From positions 4,836,001 through 4,900,000 of the forward strand of contig NZ_CP083740.1 in the NCBI RefSeq assembly GCF_020150455.1: 64,000 nt of DNA, given 5' to 3'. How positions within the stretch are numbered: position 1 is the stretch's first letter; every line of letters starts with the position of its first letter. Below are positions 7,352-16,580 of this stretch, in pieces. This stretch comes from Bremerella sp. TYQ1. Its GTDB lineage: Bacteria; Planctomycetota; Planctomycetia; Pirellulales; Pirellulaceae. Under the pieces are notes generated by a model. That model had not been told where the DNA came from, did no database searches, and saw nothing but the letters and a program-made list of their open reading frames with translations. The translations under genes and the position numbers were made by a program.

Positions 7352-9193
7352 ATGGTCAGCAAACGAACTCGCATCGCGATCTGTAGCATTCTCTTGGGCC
7401 TGCTTGCTTGGACTGCTAGTGCGTCTGCGCAAGCGATCCCTGGCGTAACAACCGACAACGGCAACGGTGAAAAGCCGCCTGAGACGCCAGCTGTCGCCCC
7501 GGAATTGCTTCTTCAAAGAGGAACTCCGCAAGCTACCGTTCGAACTTTTCTCGAATCGATGCAGGAGGGGAACTACGACACCGCGCTGGAGTGTCTCGAG
7601 TTTCGTCCCGGAACCCCCACACAGTCTCGATCTGACCTCGCTTACGAACTTTATCAACTGCTTTCCACGTTGTGGCATATCGATCCTGAGGGAGTGCCAA
7701 CGGAAACGGAGCAGATCGAAGTTTCTCTGTTTGGCGAAGAGGGTCAATTTGTCATCGTCGATCAGCAGGAAGATGCTGCCAAAATCACGCTGACGAAAGG
7801 GCCGCAAGGTCTGTGGAAGTTCAGTGCCAAAACCGTCGCGGCAATCACCGACTTGGCGAAGAAATATGCTCCCGACATCGAAGCGGAAGAAGAGCGGGAC
7901 GCCGAGAATGGTAATGGAGAGCCAAAGCCTAAGCCGACATTCGCACTGTGGCTAGAGTCTCAGATTCCAGCATTCTATCGGGAAGAGCATTTTATTCTTC
8001 CGACCTATCAGTGGATCTGCTTGCTACTATTGATCGTCGCTGGTTATCTGGTCGATGTTGTTGTGCAGTGGATCTTACGATTTATTCGCCGTATTGGCTT
8101 TGCTCGCACAGCAGAAGAGGAAGATCTTCGTAAAGCATTTGAGAACGCCTGGACGCCCATCGGGCTGACGGCGATGGCGATCACGTGGTATTCCGGTTTG
8201 TGGCTGTTTCGGCTGCCTGACTTGTTCCGTGCTGTTCTCATTTATGGAGTTCAGCTATTTGGAATCGTCGCAGGCATTTGGTTCTTCTTCCGCATCATCG
8301 ATCTGGTAATCGTACATTTAATTCATGCAGCCGCGAAGCGTGGGAAAAAGTACGACGACTTGCTGCTGCCTGCGGTAAGCAAAACGCTGAAAACGTTTTC
8401 GGTCTGCATTGGGATTCTTATCCTGGCCGAGACATTTTCGCTGCCGATTGTTGGTCTCTTGGGATCACTGGGTATCGGTGGTATTGCCATTGCTTTGGCA
8501 GCCAAAGAAACACTGAGTAACGTCTTTGGTTCGCTGACGGTAATGGTTGATCGCCCATTTGAAATTGGCGATTGGATTATCACCGAAGGTGTCGAAGGTA
8601 CCGTCGAAACGATGGGCCTCCGCAGTACGAAGATTCGCACGTTTAACAACAGCTTAGTAACGCTCCCCAACAGTTTGTTGATCACTGCCAAAGTCGACAA
8701 CATGGGGCGACGGACGTTTCGTCGCATCAAGACGATGGTCGCTGTGCAGTACGATACGACTCCTGAGCAGATCGATGCATTTTGCGAGGGGATCCGCGAA
8801 TTGATTCGTCGCCAGCCCTACACGCGAAAAGATTATTACCAGGTTTATCTGAACGAGTTTAATGCGAGCTCGCTCGATATTTTGGTGAACGTCTATCTCG
8901 ACTGTAACGACTGGAGTGTAGAGCTACGCGAACGGCACCGGTTGTTTATTGACATCGTACGACTGGCGAAGCGGCTTGGGGTTCAGTTCGCATTTCCAAC
9001 GCAGACGATTCACCTTTATCAGGAAGAAGCCCAACCGGTCAAAGGGGCGAAGGAACTGCCGGAAGAAGCAGGTCGACGTCATGCGGCAGAGATCGCTGGG
9101 CCGCTGCCGATGCCGAACGAACGCCGCGGTTTGGTCGACTTCCCTGGCCCGTTCTTCTACGACGATATCGACTCTCGAAGACGGAAAAAGTAG
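7352..9193 (+). CDS. MscS-family mechanosensitive channel with exported N-terminal domain
   Basis: 613 residues. The ATG at 7352 gives a clear signal peptide (LLGLLAWTASASAQA); an in-frame TTG at 7331 is less likely. A soluble periplasmic domain of ~180 residues precedes the membrane part and resembles a DUF4878/NTF2-like start (TPQATVRTFLESMQEGNYDTALECL). Membrane helices follow at ~215-235, ~275-295 and ~300-320. The pore helix and MscS core are marked by GIGGIAIALAAKETLSNVFGS, then DRPFEIGDWI and the beta domain (GTVETMGLRSTKIRT). MscS channels release solutes on hypo-osmotic shock; the long exported domain is an elaboration of unknown role. Confidence 0.88.
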   Translation: MVSKRTRIAICSILLGLLAWTASASAQAIPGVTTDNGNGEKPPETPAVAPELLLQRGTPQATVRTFLESMQEGNYDTALECLEFRPGTPTQSRSDLAYELYQLLSTLWHIDPEGVPTETEQIEVSLFGEEGQFVIVDQQEDAAKITLTKGPQGLWKFSAKTVAAITDLAKKYAPDIEAEEERDAENGNGEPKPKPTFALWLESQIPAFYREEHFILPTYQWICLLLLIVAGYLVDVVVQWILRFIRRIGFARTAEEEDLRKAFENAWTPIGLTAMAITWYSGLWLFRLPDLFRAVLIYGVQLFGIVAGIWFFFRIIDLVIVHLIHAAAKRGKKYDDLLLPAVSKTLKTFSVCIGILILAETFSLPIVGLLGSLGIGGIAIALAAKETLSNVFGSLTVMVDRPFEIGDWIITEGVEGTVETMGLRSTKIRTFNNSLVTLPNSLLITAKVDNMGRRTFRRIKTMVAVQYDTTPEQIDAFCEGIRELIRRQPYTRKDYYQVYLNEFNASSLDILVNVYLDCNDWSVELRERHRLFIDIVRLAKRLGVQFAFPTQTIHLYQEEAQPVKGAKELPEEAGRRHAAEIAGPLPMPNERRGLVDFPGPFFYDDIDSRRRKK

Positions 9194-9212
9194 TTTCCCG
9201 TTGAAGGCCAGG

Positions 9213-10001
9213 CTATTTCTCACACAACGCAATCCAGCCGCTCGCACGGAGTCCGCCCAGCAGCCATGGTCGCGGCAATTCTCCTTGGCGATCCATTCGC
9301 AAAGGGACAAGTTGGGTCACCTTAAAGCCGCTTTGACTCAATGCGTTAGAGAATTCGTTGCGACTGAAGACATGCAGAAAGAAGTTAGGAATGCCGCGAT
9401 ATCGGTAGTATTTGTCGCCCCGCTCCATGCCTTTCGTGAACCGCGATTTGACTAAGTGAGATGCCAACCAGAATGCACCGTCTGGTTCAAAAAAGTTAAA
9501 CCAGAAGTTGTGGACATGGACGACAAATCGTCCACCTGGTTTGAGTATGCGATATGCATGGTCCAGAAATCGCCGACGATTGTCTGCGCCTTTGATCATT
9601 CCCAATGTGCTGAACATGCAAATCGAATGATCCACCGATTGATCGGCGATCGCGTCGAGCTCAACGAGGTTTGCCTTCAGGCATTCCACAGGTAGATTCT
9701 CTTGCTTCGCTTTCTCTGCGACGATTCGAAGCATTTCGTCCGACAAATCAACCGCGAGACCGGTGTTGCCGCGACGTACAAGTGGAAGCAGAGCCCGAGC
9801 AGTGCCACAGCCTAGGTCGGCAACTTGCCCAGTCCGTGGGATGAAATTGGCAACGACTTCTTCGTCGAACTGAAAGTTACTTCCGAAGGCGATGTCTTCA
9901 TCATAGCCGTCGGCAATTGCGGCAGACTCGATGTAGTCCAGCGAACCGCGAGTGACTCCGGTTGGTAGTTGCCAGCTTGGTTTCGAGGACGACGAACTCA
10001 T
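9213..10001 (-). CDS. Class I SAM-dependent methyltransferase
   Basis: 262 residues; ATG at 10001 preferred over the adjacent TTG at 10004. The SAM site VADLGCGTARALLPLVRRG (motif I) is followed by AVDLSDEML (acidic residue for the ribose) and DHSICMFSTLGMIKG (motif IV-like), then RILKPGGRFVVHVHN. The C-terminal third is variable and probably binds substrate. Nothing nearby identifies the substrate. It is convergent with the MscS gene, with 19 bases between the stop codons. Confidence 0.82.
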   Translation of the reverse strand: MSSSSSKPSWQLPTGVTRGSLDYIESAAIADGYDEDIAFGSNFQFDEEVVANFIPRTGQVADLGCGTARALLPLVRRGNTGLAVDLSDEMLRIVAEKAKQENLPVECLKANLVELDAIADQSVDHSICMFSTLGMIKGADNRRRFLDHAYRILKPGGRFVVHVHNFWFNFFEPDGAFWLASHLVKSRFTKGMERGDKYYRYRGIPNFFLHVFSRNEFSNALSQSGFKVTQLVPLRMDRQGELPRPWLLGGLRASGWIALCEK

Positions 10002-10092
10002 CAAAATGCACCAGAAGTAAGGAAAGCGAAAAGCGATTCCTTATTATCAATGGTTCGCCCACTTAGAAAACCGGGCCAAACAGGTCGGCACG

Positions 10093-11616
10093 TTAACGTT
10101 CGCGTGGATGCCGGTGTGGCGGTGGTCTTCGGTCATGCGGCGGTGGCCCATGACGGTGAGGAGGAGGGGGGGCATGTGGCGGACGATGTTGCAGTTCAGT
10201 CAGTTGGTCCCGCAGCAAACGAATTTCGTCACGCAATTCCTCGATTGCTTCGATGACATCAGCATCCTCCCGTGGCAATGCATCGGTGGCCTCGGACGAT
10301 GGGAGTGCTGCTTCCAAATCTTGCAGCAAACGTTCCATGTGATGGTGGGGAGGCGGTCGGTGCTCGTGACGAGGGGGAACGCCAAGTGGGGCATTGGGAC
10401 GACGATGAGGAGGATGGTGAGCGGGGCGACGTCGGAGATGCCCTGGCAAAAGAAATTCGTCCTCTTCAATCGTCTCAGACATGTCAGGTTCATCAGCCAA
10501 AACAGGCGATGCCGATTCCGACCAGACAATCGCAGAAGCAACCCATAGTACCAAGGGAATCATCACCAAAACCAAACCGGCCGGCCAGGAACGTTCGCCA
10601 GGCTGGGCAGATGGGGCACCCAGGATTTGCCGAATTCGCCCGACGAGTTGGCTTTGTCCTTGACCCAAAAACGGAGTTGCCAACGAGGCCTGCGAGTGGT
10701 CGACTTGCCAATGGGCGATTTGCTCGAGCGATTGCGCGTAGCTTAGTCGCTGCCCGAGAACCCCAATGGCCATTTCATCGCAGCAGAGTTCCCGCTCGTG
10801 CCGAATCTCGGAAGAAATCCACCAGACGACCGGGTGATAGAAAAAGATCGTCTCCACGACACGCTGCAGGAAGTTGATCCACAAGTCTTGTCGGCGAATA
10901 TGAGCCAACTCATGAGCCAGGACAGCTTCAAGCACTTGCGGAGTGATCTCGGTCATCCAGGCAGCCGGCAGCAAAACCATTGGCCGCAAAAGACCAACCG
11001 CCATCGCTTGGCGAATGTGTGAAGAGTAAGCGACGGACGGCATTTGCCACAAACCAAGTTGATGCGCTAAGTCGGAGTAACGAACCAGCAGCGAGGATTC
11101 GATCGGCGTCAATCCAAATCGGCGCAGCCAAACGGTCCCGAAATAGCTCAGGCAAAGTCGCAGACCAAGAACGATGACGCCGCACGTCCAAAGCAGCATG
11201 AGGTACGGCTGGATAACAACGGTCGCATAGGCAATACCCGACAGCCAGTTTGCGTCTGCGCGCGATTCTGTCGCAGCAGCAACCGTCGTCGCATTGCCGT
11301 GACTTTCCAGGCTGGGATCGGGATCATCGACCAGGAATGCCTTGGAGGATGAATCGACCGAGATACCAGTTAGCGACTCTAGCTCGCTTGCCACAGGTAA
11401 TTGGTGATCGTCCAGCCAGACAAAAGTCAGCACGGGGCAGGCTGCAATTAAAATCAGCACGCCCAGAGCCCCACCATAGCGATGTTGTGGAGATCGAATT
11501 GAAGCGAAGGTCTTGATAAGCCGCCAGAGGCAGTAAAGAAGCGTTGCTTGCCACACGAAGTGGAGCAAAACAATCGTCAGCTTCATCCCCATGGGGCTTT
11601 GCAAAACGCTCCACAT
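10093..11616 (-). CDS. BlaR1/MecR1-like M56 membrane metallopeptidase with His/Pro-rich tail
   Basis: 507 residues. Membrane helices are visible at ~14-35, ~48-68, ~130-155 and ~345-365; the zinc peptidase motif HELAH is at 235-239 with a downstream glutamate in RHERELCCDE (M56 family). In BlaR1 such proteins sense a ligand outside the cell and trigger loss of the BlaI repressor. Here the beta-lactam-binding C-terminal domain is missing: it is replaced by ~130 residues with a coiled coil between two stretches very rich in His, Pro and Arg. This suggests a different input, possibly metal. The ATG at 11616 overlaps the BlaI stop (TGATG), so translation is coupled; a TTG lies just before it. Confidence 0.88.
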   Translation of the reverse strand: MWSVLQSPMGMKLTIVLLHFVWQATLLYCLWRLIKTFASIRSPQHRYGGALGVLILIAACPVLTFVWLDDHQLPVASELESLTGISVDSSSKAFLVDDPDPSLESHGNATTVAAATESRADANWLSGIAYATVVIQPYLMLLWTCGVIVLGLRLCLSYFGTVWLRRFGLTPIESSLLVRYSDLAHQLGLWQMPSVAYSSHIRQAMAVGLLRPMVLLPAAWMTEITPQVLEAVLAHELAHIRRQDLWINFLQRVVETIFFYHPVVWWISSEIRHERELCCDEMAIGVLGQRLSYAQSLEQIAHWQVDHSQASLATPFLGQGQSQLVGRIRQILGAPSAQPGERSWPAGLVLVMIPLVLWVASAIVWSESASPVLADEPDMSETIEEDEFLLPGHLRRRPAHHPPHRRPNAPLGVPPRHEHRPPPHHHMERLLQDLEAALPSSEATDALPREDADVIEAIEELRDEIRLLRDQLTELQHRPPHAPPPPHRHGPPPHDRRPPPHRHPRER

Positions 11617-12011
11617 CAAGCGCGATTCTCCTCTTCGTATTGTTCCAGGGCTTTACGGATTTCTTCTAATTCTATCGCGTTTGGCTTCGACTCTTCCAGC
11701 AAGTGGGCAACCAAAGATGGTGCAGAACCTTCGAAAACGCGGCCGAGAATATCGTTCACAATGCCTCCCAAGGTTTTTTCCTGGGGACGTCGGGCTGAAT
11801 ATTGGAAAGCTCTGCCGAGTGGTTCTCGGTCGAGAAGCTGTTTGTCAGCCATCACATTCATCAGGCTCATGACGGACGTGTATGCTCGGGTTCGGCCTTG
11901 GGAGTTGAGCTCTTCCAAGACTTCGCGAACTGTGCTGGGGCCTCGTTTCCAAAGGACTTTAAGGACTTCCAGTTCGCCTGAGGTGGGAGTTTCCTGTTTA
12001 GGGCGTGCCAT
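11616..12011 (-). CDS. BlaI/MecI-type transcriptional repressor
   Basis: 131 residues. An N-terminal winged helix (LEVLKVLWKRGPSTVREVLEEL, then RAYTSVMSLMNVMADKQLL) is followed by a dimerisation helix region, as in BlaI, MecI and CopY. Such repressors bind a dyad in their own promoter and are inactivated after their partner M56 protease is stimulated. The partner gene follows immediately with overlapping stop and start. The predicted cleavage area between the two domains (~residue 100) cannot be placed precisely. The regulated genes beyond this pair are unknown. Confidence 0.88.
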   Translation of the reverse strand: MARPKQETPTSGELEVLKVLWKRGPSTVREVLEELNSQGRTRAYTSVMSLMNVMADKQLLDREPLGRAFQYSARRPQEKTLGGIVNDILGRVFEGSAPSLVAHLLEESKPNAIELEEIRKALEQYEEENRA

Positions 12012-12114
12012 TTTGAGTGGTTTTATTTCTGTTCTGATCAGAGTTCCAATTTACCAATCGAAATCCTTTCGTCCCTAAGCATTAGATCCGCGCATATCCG
12101 CAGTTTGGTAGAAA

Positions 12115-12131
12115 GTTTCGTCCCCCGAAAC
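12115..12131. promoter_or_regulatory. Candidate operator dyad upstream of blaI-like gene
   Basis: Perfect inverted repeat GTTTCG-N5-CGAAAC (12115-12120 and 12126-12131), about 104 bases upstream of the BlaI-type start codon in an AT-richer intergenic stretch. It resembles a dimer-binding site but does not match the classical TACA/TGTA BlaI box, so its assignment to this repressor is inference. Confidence 0.3.
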
Positions 12132-12226
12132 GTTGGTGTTAAACATAACAAAAATACTGACTACCTGGCATGCCATAATGTTCCAACGAACTTGTGATTA
12201 GTCAGAAAAAATTGATGCATCAAATG

Positions 12227-12712
12227 TCAGCGATTCTTAGGGTGCGAATGATTGCCAAACTGCTTTCGGAGTTTCGGCCGAGTTAAACTCCATAAAACCC
12301 ATGCGGAAGGGAAGAATGACAGAACGACCAGAGGCAGCGGAAGGCACCCTACCACCGAGCCGATGATGCCTACCCAATAATTTTTTCGCTTACGCACCGA
12401 CCAGCCAGCATATAAGAGAAGGCTACCAATCGCCGCAAATGCCAGCTCATATATGATCGCTTTGATCGCGCTGTCGACATAAAACGAAGGACGTGTGTAG
12501 GACTCGCCTTCTGCAGAAACGGCCCGAAACATAAGAATGGAAAGGGGCACTGCAGAAACAGCCGCCAATAGATAAATTCCGCCACACGTCATAATCACCA
12601 TCGACGCGATACCCACGCCAGGGGTTTCGGGCGGCGAAGGGGGATTCGACGACGTCGAAGTCGCTTCGGCCGGGCTGCGATACGGATTGGGGGCACTGTG
12701 GGCTGAAGGCAT
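12227..12712 (-). CDS. Small membrane protein with NPYRSP motif
   Basis: 161 residues, no recognised function. The N-terminus contains NPYRSPAEA in a Pro/Ser-rich cytoplasmic segment, a motif common at the start of small planctomycete membrane proteins. Three to four hydrophobic helices follow at ~35-57, ~85-105, ~112-125 and ~125-145. The C-terminus is basic. It stands alone between the BlaI gene and a methyltransferase gene. ATG at 12712. Confidence 0.65.
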   Translation of the reverse strand: MPSAHSAPNPYRSPAEATSTSSNPPSPPETPGVGIASMVIMTCGGIYLLAAVSAVPLSILMFRAVSAEGESYTRPSFYVDSAIKAIIYELAFAAIGSLLLYAGWSVRKRKNYWVGIIGSVVGCLPLPLVVLSFFPSAWVLWSLTRPKLRKQFGNHSHPKNR

Positions 12713-12824
12713 CGCTCTTGCTAAACGTCGATTGACGTATGGTCGTTAAGAGATTCCGATTCCGAGTGCGATCGACAATCGGTGATGATATCTCGCGGGA
12801 CAGGCCCAGGCAAATGCGAGCCGC

Positions 12825-13850
12825 CTAAGCCACACGTTTCTGGGTGAGTTTATCGACCAAATTACGTCGATTCGTGGCGGAAACGGTCGCCGTCCATTCG
12901 TGCAGATTGCGTTTTAATTTGCGTCCGGCACGACGAACGCGAGCAGGGATTTCACCTAAAAGTCTGCGATCGGCCTGTTCTCGCAGCAACTGCCACGTTC
13001 GTTCGAAATTCCCCACGGTGGTCTCTTGCCAGTTCAAGCTAATCGGCTGTCGTGGCTTGCGAAGCGTTGCCCAGACCACATTTCTGCCGGCACAAGTATT
13101 GACGGAGACGACTTCCAATCCACATGCATTCGCCAATGCCGGCAGCGTGTGGCAGTTGAAGTGAAACAGATGCCCTGCATGCCATTTCTGGCGAAAGCCT
13201 GTGTCAATCGATTCGACGTTTGGCACCTCGATAAAGATGATACCTTCTGACTTTAAAGCATTCGCCACTTTTCGCAGCGCCCCGGCCGGATCAGCGAAGT
13301 GTTCTAGCACATGATACAGTGTCGCTACATCAAACGACTGCGAAGCAAGCGGGGCACGATTCAAAGATTGGTTGATGATTTTTACGCCGTAGCTTTGCCG
13401 GCCAAACTGGGCATATGTTTGATCAACTTCGATGCCCTGCATTTCAAAGCCGAGACGGTTGCCGACGTGGAGAAGTTCTCCGGAGCCTGTCCCGATGTCC
13501 AGGATTGCGGCTCCTTTCGTGGCGTAGGATTGAATCGTCTCCATCCGTTGGGCGGCGATTCGCGCGTTTCGAGCGGTGTGCTTCCATTTCGGCTGAACGG
13601 ACGACTTGTAGAAGCGACGATACGTGCTTCGATAGAAATCGTCGATTGCTTCTTCGGTCGGCCGGGGGTCGGTATAGACCAATCCGGTCGCACGCGAGAT
13701 GACCGTCCGCATCGGAAAACCGTAGCGGTCGCGGTGAAAGACGACTTTGGCATCGTGTGTCCCTGAGATGGCACAGGGAGCGTTGGCCAAGATGTCTTGA
13801 CCGATCTCTCCGTTCGAGCCGTCCCATGTTTGAAACACACGATGTGCCAT
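12825..13850 (-). CDS. Class I SAM-dependent methyltransferase (Methyltransf_23-like)
   Basis: 341 residues. A ~100-residue N-terminal region precedes the SAM-binding core AILDIGTGSGELLHVGNRLG, an acidic loop GIEVDQTYA, DVATLYHVLEHFADP (motif IV-like) and GIIFIEVPN. This layout (N-terminal recognition region, HVLEH, IEVPN) is common among methyltransferases that act on sugars or lipids of surface polysaccharide pathways. The C-terminus is basic. It follows the lptB gene by 24 bases on the same strand, so it may belong to the same envelope-related transcript; the substrate is not known. Confidence 0.78.
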   Translation of the reverse strand: MAHRVFQTWDGSNGEIGQDILANAPCAISGTHDAKVVFHRDRYGFPMRTVISRATGLVYTDPRPTEEAIDDFYRSTYRRFYKSSVQPKWKHTARNARIAAQRMETIQSYATKGAAILDIGTGSGELLHVGNRLGFEMQGIEVDQTYAQFGRQSYGVKIINQSLNRAPLASQSFDVATLYHVLEHFADPAGALRKVANALKSEGIIFIEVPNVESIDTGFRQKWHAGHLFHFNCHTLPALANACGLEVVSVNTCAGRNVVWATLRKPRQPISLNWQETTVGNFERTWQLLREQADRRLLGEIPARVRRAGRKLKRNLHEWTATVSATNRRNLVDKLTQKRVA

Positions 13851-13874
13851 CGGCCGATATCCAACAAGCGAAAG

Positions 13875-14645
13875 TTAAGCGGCGGCGTCCATGTCTCCGC
13901 GTTCGCCAAAGTTGTTGCGAGAAAGATTGCCAAAGTAGTATTTCACCGCTTCTGGATGTCGCACCACTTCATCGGGCGAGCCATGGCAAAGGATATTTCC
14001 ACGATGCACAACGTAGCAGCGATCGACAATCTCCAACGTCTTTTCGGCCTGATGGTCGGTAATCAGAATTGAAATTCCACTCTCTCGGAGCTCTCGAATC
14101 ACCAATTGAATGCTGTCGACGGTGACAGGGTCGATCCCGGTAAAGGGTTCGTCCAGCATGATGATTTCAGGATCGGAAACCAGGCACCGAGCAATTTCCA
14201 GTCGGCGACGTTCACCACCAGAGAGGCTCTTGGCTTTCGACTTGCGAATATGGGTGATGTCGAATCGTTCCAGTAATTCTTCGCAGCGCATCTTTCGGTG
14301 ATACGAATCGATCCGCAGCAGTTCCATCACTCCCAACAGGTTCTGCTCGACGGTCAATTTCTGGAAAACGCTGCTGTCTTGCGCCAGATAGCCCATGCCA
14401 CCATCGCGGCAACGCTTGAACATCGGCCAGAGCGTGACATCTTTGCCGTTGAGTTCGACACGGCCTTCGTTGGGAGTCACCATCCCGCAGGTCATACGGA
14501 AGCTGGTCGTCTTGCCAGCACCGTTGGATCCGAGTAGACCCACGATTTCGCCTCGTTTGACGTCATAGCTGACACCATCAACGACGCGTCGTCGGCCGTA
14601 GGTCTTGACCAGGTTTTGAGCGGAGAGAATCGTCGATTCGTCCAT
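13875..14645 (-). CDS. lptB: LPS export ABC transporter ATP-binding protein LptB
   Basis: 256 residues. Walker A GLLGSNGAGKTT, the Q-loop region, the ABC signature LSGGERRR and Walker B IIMLDEPFTGIDP are intact, with the switch histidine in LITDH. The length, the QDSSVFQKLTVEQNL segment and DEPFTGIDP are typical of LptB, the ATPase that powers transport of lipopolysaccharide through LptFG and the periplasmic bridge. No lptA, lptC, lptF or lptG gene is in the window. It lies 23 bases downstream of the signal peptidase gene in a minus-strand series beginning at lepA. Confidence 0.87.
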   Translation of the reverse strand: MDESTILSAQNLVKTYGRRRVVDGVSYDVKRGEIVGLLGSNGAGKTTSFRMTCGMVTPNEGRVELNGKDVTLWPMFKRCRDGGMGYLAQDSSVFQKLTVEQNLLGVMELLRIDSYHRKMRCEELLERFDITHIRKSKAKSLSGGERRRLEIARCLVSDPEIIMLDEPFTGIDPVTVDSIQLVIRELRESGISILITDHQAEKTLEIVDRCYVVHRGNILCHGSPDEVVRHPEAVKYYFGNLSRNNFGERGDMDAAA

Positions 14646-14668
14646 GAATCCGTAGGTCCTTCCGTACG

Positions 14669-16420
14669 TTATTGAATGAACTTCATCCGGCTGAAGTTAG
14701 GGAAAAACGGCACCGGAGTGTTCTTTGAGTGTGGCCAGTAAACGAACAACGCCTTACCGATGAGCATATGCTCTGGCACAAACTGGTTATCGATCGGGAA
14801 CAATCGTCCATCTTGGCTTTCGGCACTGTTATCTCCAAGAGGAAAATACTGTCCGTTTTCAAGACTGAAGACCGCTTCGCGACGCGATTCAAAGATTTTG
14901 GTCGTTGCCCAGCGACTTGGGTCAGTCAGCACTTCCATGATCTCATCGTCGGTCGGAATGTTCCAACCCAAGTGCTCCCCTTCCTGGTAGTCGAGAAGGG
15001 TCATCGTGTCGCGACCATGGTGATACTGTTTGCCATCGGCGATGTAGTACGTATCTCGTAGCACACGCACGTTGGTCAATGTCATTTGGACCGAGTCGGT
15101 TCCGATCCCGACCGGCAGCAAGTCGCCAGGATCTTGCTCGCTCCATTTCGGAACGACCGGCTGATTGGGTGTGTAGGTGGCTGGGACGTTGAATTTGATC
15201 AAGCTTCCGTTGACCCACAGGCGTAATTCGTTGTCGGTATTGGAAAAACGGAAAGAGTAAGTCCCCGGTCCTTGGACAACCGTTTGGGCTTCGATGGTAC
15301 CTTCTTCGTCGAATGTAACCGTCGGCTGGTCCGCCGAGAGAGTCGCTTTGCCGGTAGCGACGTCGATGTCGCAGCGGAAGTGAGTGCCGCCTTCGACTAA
15401 GTCGAGCGAAAGGACCCCTTCTTCCGACTTGATTTCCGAGGTGCACTCAAGCATCAAGTCGCCGACCCAGTGTAGACCGGACGATGTCCGGCGATTTCGG
15501 TAATGAGTCGTGGTGTCGGTGTTATAGGCGCTAAAGTCGGTGATCAACTGGCTGCATTCATCGCGTGCCTGCTGCGTATTGATCCGTTGGCCTGTTTCCG
15601 CAAGAGCCCAGTAACGAACGTTCTTTCCGTTGTCGGCCAACACGTGCCGATATCGCAGCCAGGTCGGCTGTCCCTTCGGATTACATGTCCATGTACCGTT
15701 CTCCCCTTTCACCCAATAAACACGCGTGTCCGCGGGATAGGTTTCTAATCGATCAGGGAAGCCGGCCTTTTCCAGGATTTCGCATGGATAGGCTGTATCG
15801 TAAACCAGGCGATGAAGTGTCAGCTGTTTGGCCGGCGGTTTTCGAGCAATGGTGAACTCGGTATCGCCAGGTTTTTTGATGTAGATGTCGCCGTGATAAA
15901 TGCGAACGGTTTCGCCAGGCAGGCCAATCAAACGTTTGATGTAATTCGTTTGTGGCTCGATGGGGTATTTGAAGACAATCACATCCCAACGAGCAGGGTC
16001 GGCAAAGTCGTATGCGAATTTGCTGACCAAAATGCGGTCGCCGCTATACGAAGGGTTTTCGCTGACATCGGTAAGTCGATGGTAAAGTGGATCGACTGCT
16101 TCCACGACGTTTTGGAATTGCTTGTTGGTCGTGCGATCCATCTCGCCGCTAGAGCCAACGGTGTATTCGTAGCCCGTGTACTCGTCGACGATATCTTTAT
16201 GTCGCCCGAGAAGCGTTGTCGCCATCGACCCAGTGGGAATGACAAATGCTTCCGCTTCGAATGCGCGAAACAAGAGGGCCAAGATGATGGCAACCACCAA
16301 CGACTCGACAAACTCTCGCGTCACGGCAAAGTGGTCCGATTCGCCGGCACTTTGTGAGGACTTCGATTCGCTCGATTTCTGCGACCCGGAAATCGCTTGA
16401 ATGCGTTTCTTCTTGACCAT
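14669..16420 (-). CDS. lepB: Signal peptidase I (S26) with large insert
   Basis: 583 residues, about twice the usual length. A membrane helix at ~38-56 leads to the catalytic serine in PTGSMATT (Ser65). The general base is Lys162 in NYIKRLIGLPGE, with SKFAYDF before it, and the terminal box FPLGDNSAESQDGR is at ~526-539. After Ser65 a segment (~75-95) aligns in place with the zinc ribbon of the neighbouring paralogue but lacks cysteines. Between the Lys box and the GDN box lies a ~300-residue insert, partly beta-rich (VGDLMLECT, LRLWVNGSLI), perhaps a lectin-like fold. The enzyme removes signal peptides of exported proteins. Confidence 0.88.
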   Translation of the reverse strand: MVKKKRIQAISGSQKSSESKSSQSAGESDHFAVTREFVESLVVAIILALLFRAFEAEAFVIPTGSMATTLLGRHKDIVDEYTGYEYTVGSSGEMDRTTNKQFQNVVEAVDPLYHRLTDVSENPSYSGDRILVSKFAYDFADPARWDVIVFKYPIEPQTNYIKRLIGLPGETVRIYHGDIYIKKPGDTEFTIARKPPAKQLTLHRLVYDTAYPCEILEKAGFPDRLETYPADTRVYWVKGENGTWTCNPKGQPTWLRYRHVLADNGKNVRYWALAETGQRINTQQARDECSQLITDFSAYNTDTTTHYRNRRTSSGLHWVGDLMLECTSEIKSEEGVLSLDLVEGGTHFRCDIDVATGKATLSADQPTVTFDEEGTIEAQTVVQGPGTYSFRFSNTDNELRLWVNGSLIKFNVPATYTPNQPVVPKWSEQDPGDLLPVGIGTDSVQMTLTNVRVLRDTYYIADGKQYHHGRDTMTLLDYQEGEHLGWNIPTDDEIMEVLTDPSRWATTKIFESRREAVFSLENGQYFPLGDNSAESQDGRLFPIDNQFVPEHMLIGKALFVYWPHSKNTPVPFFPNFSRMKFIQ

Positions 16421-16580
16421 GAATCAATTCCCCTTGCCCCTGAGGACAAGAGATGGAGAAAGGATGAGCGGAAATCAATCGCGAACGTCAAACTCCGCCG
16501 GAGCTGTTGAGACCCTCCACTATACCTAATCCGCGAATCTGACGCAGCGCGGGTCGGTCAGGGTGAGGATGCCTCGTGGG

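Noticed and set aside
10093..11616. Beta-lactam resistance sensor
   Set aside because: The M56 part fits BlaR1, but there is no penicillin-binding domain and no beta-lactamase gene nearby.
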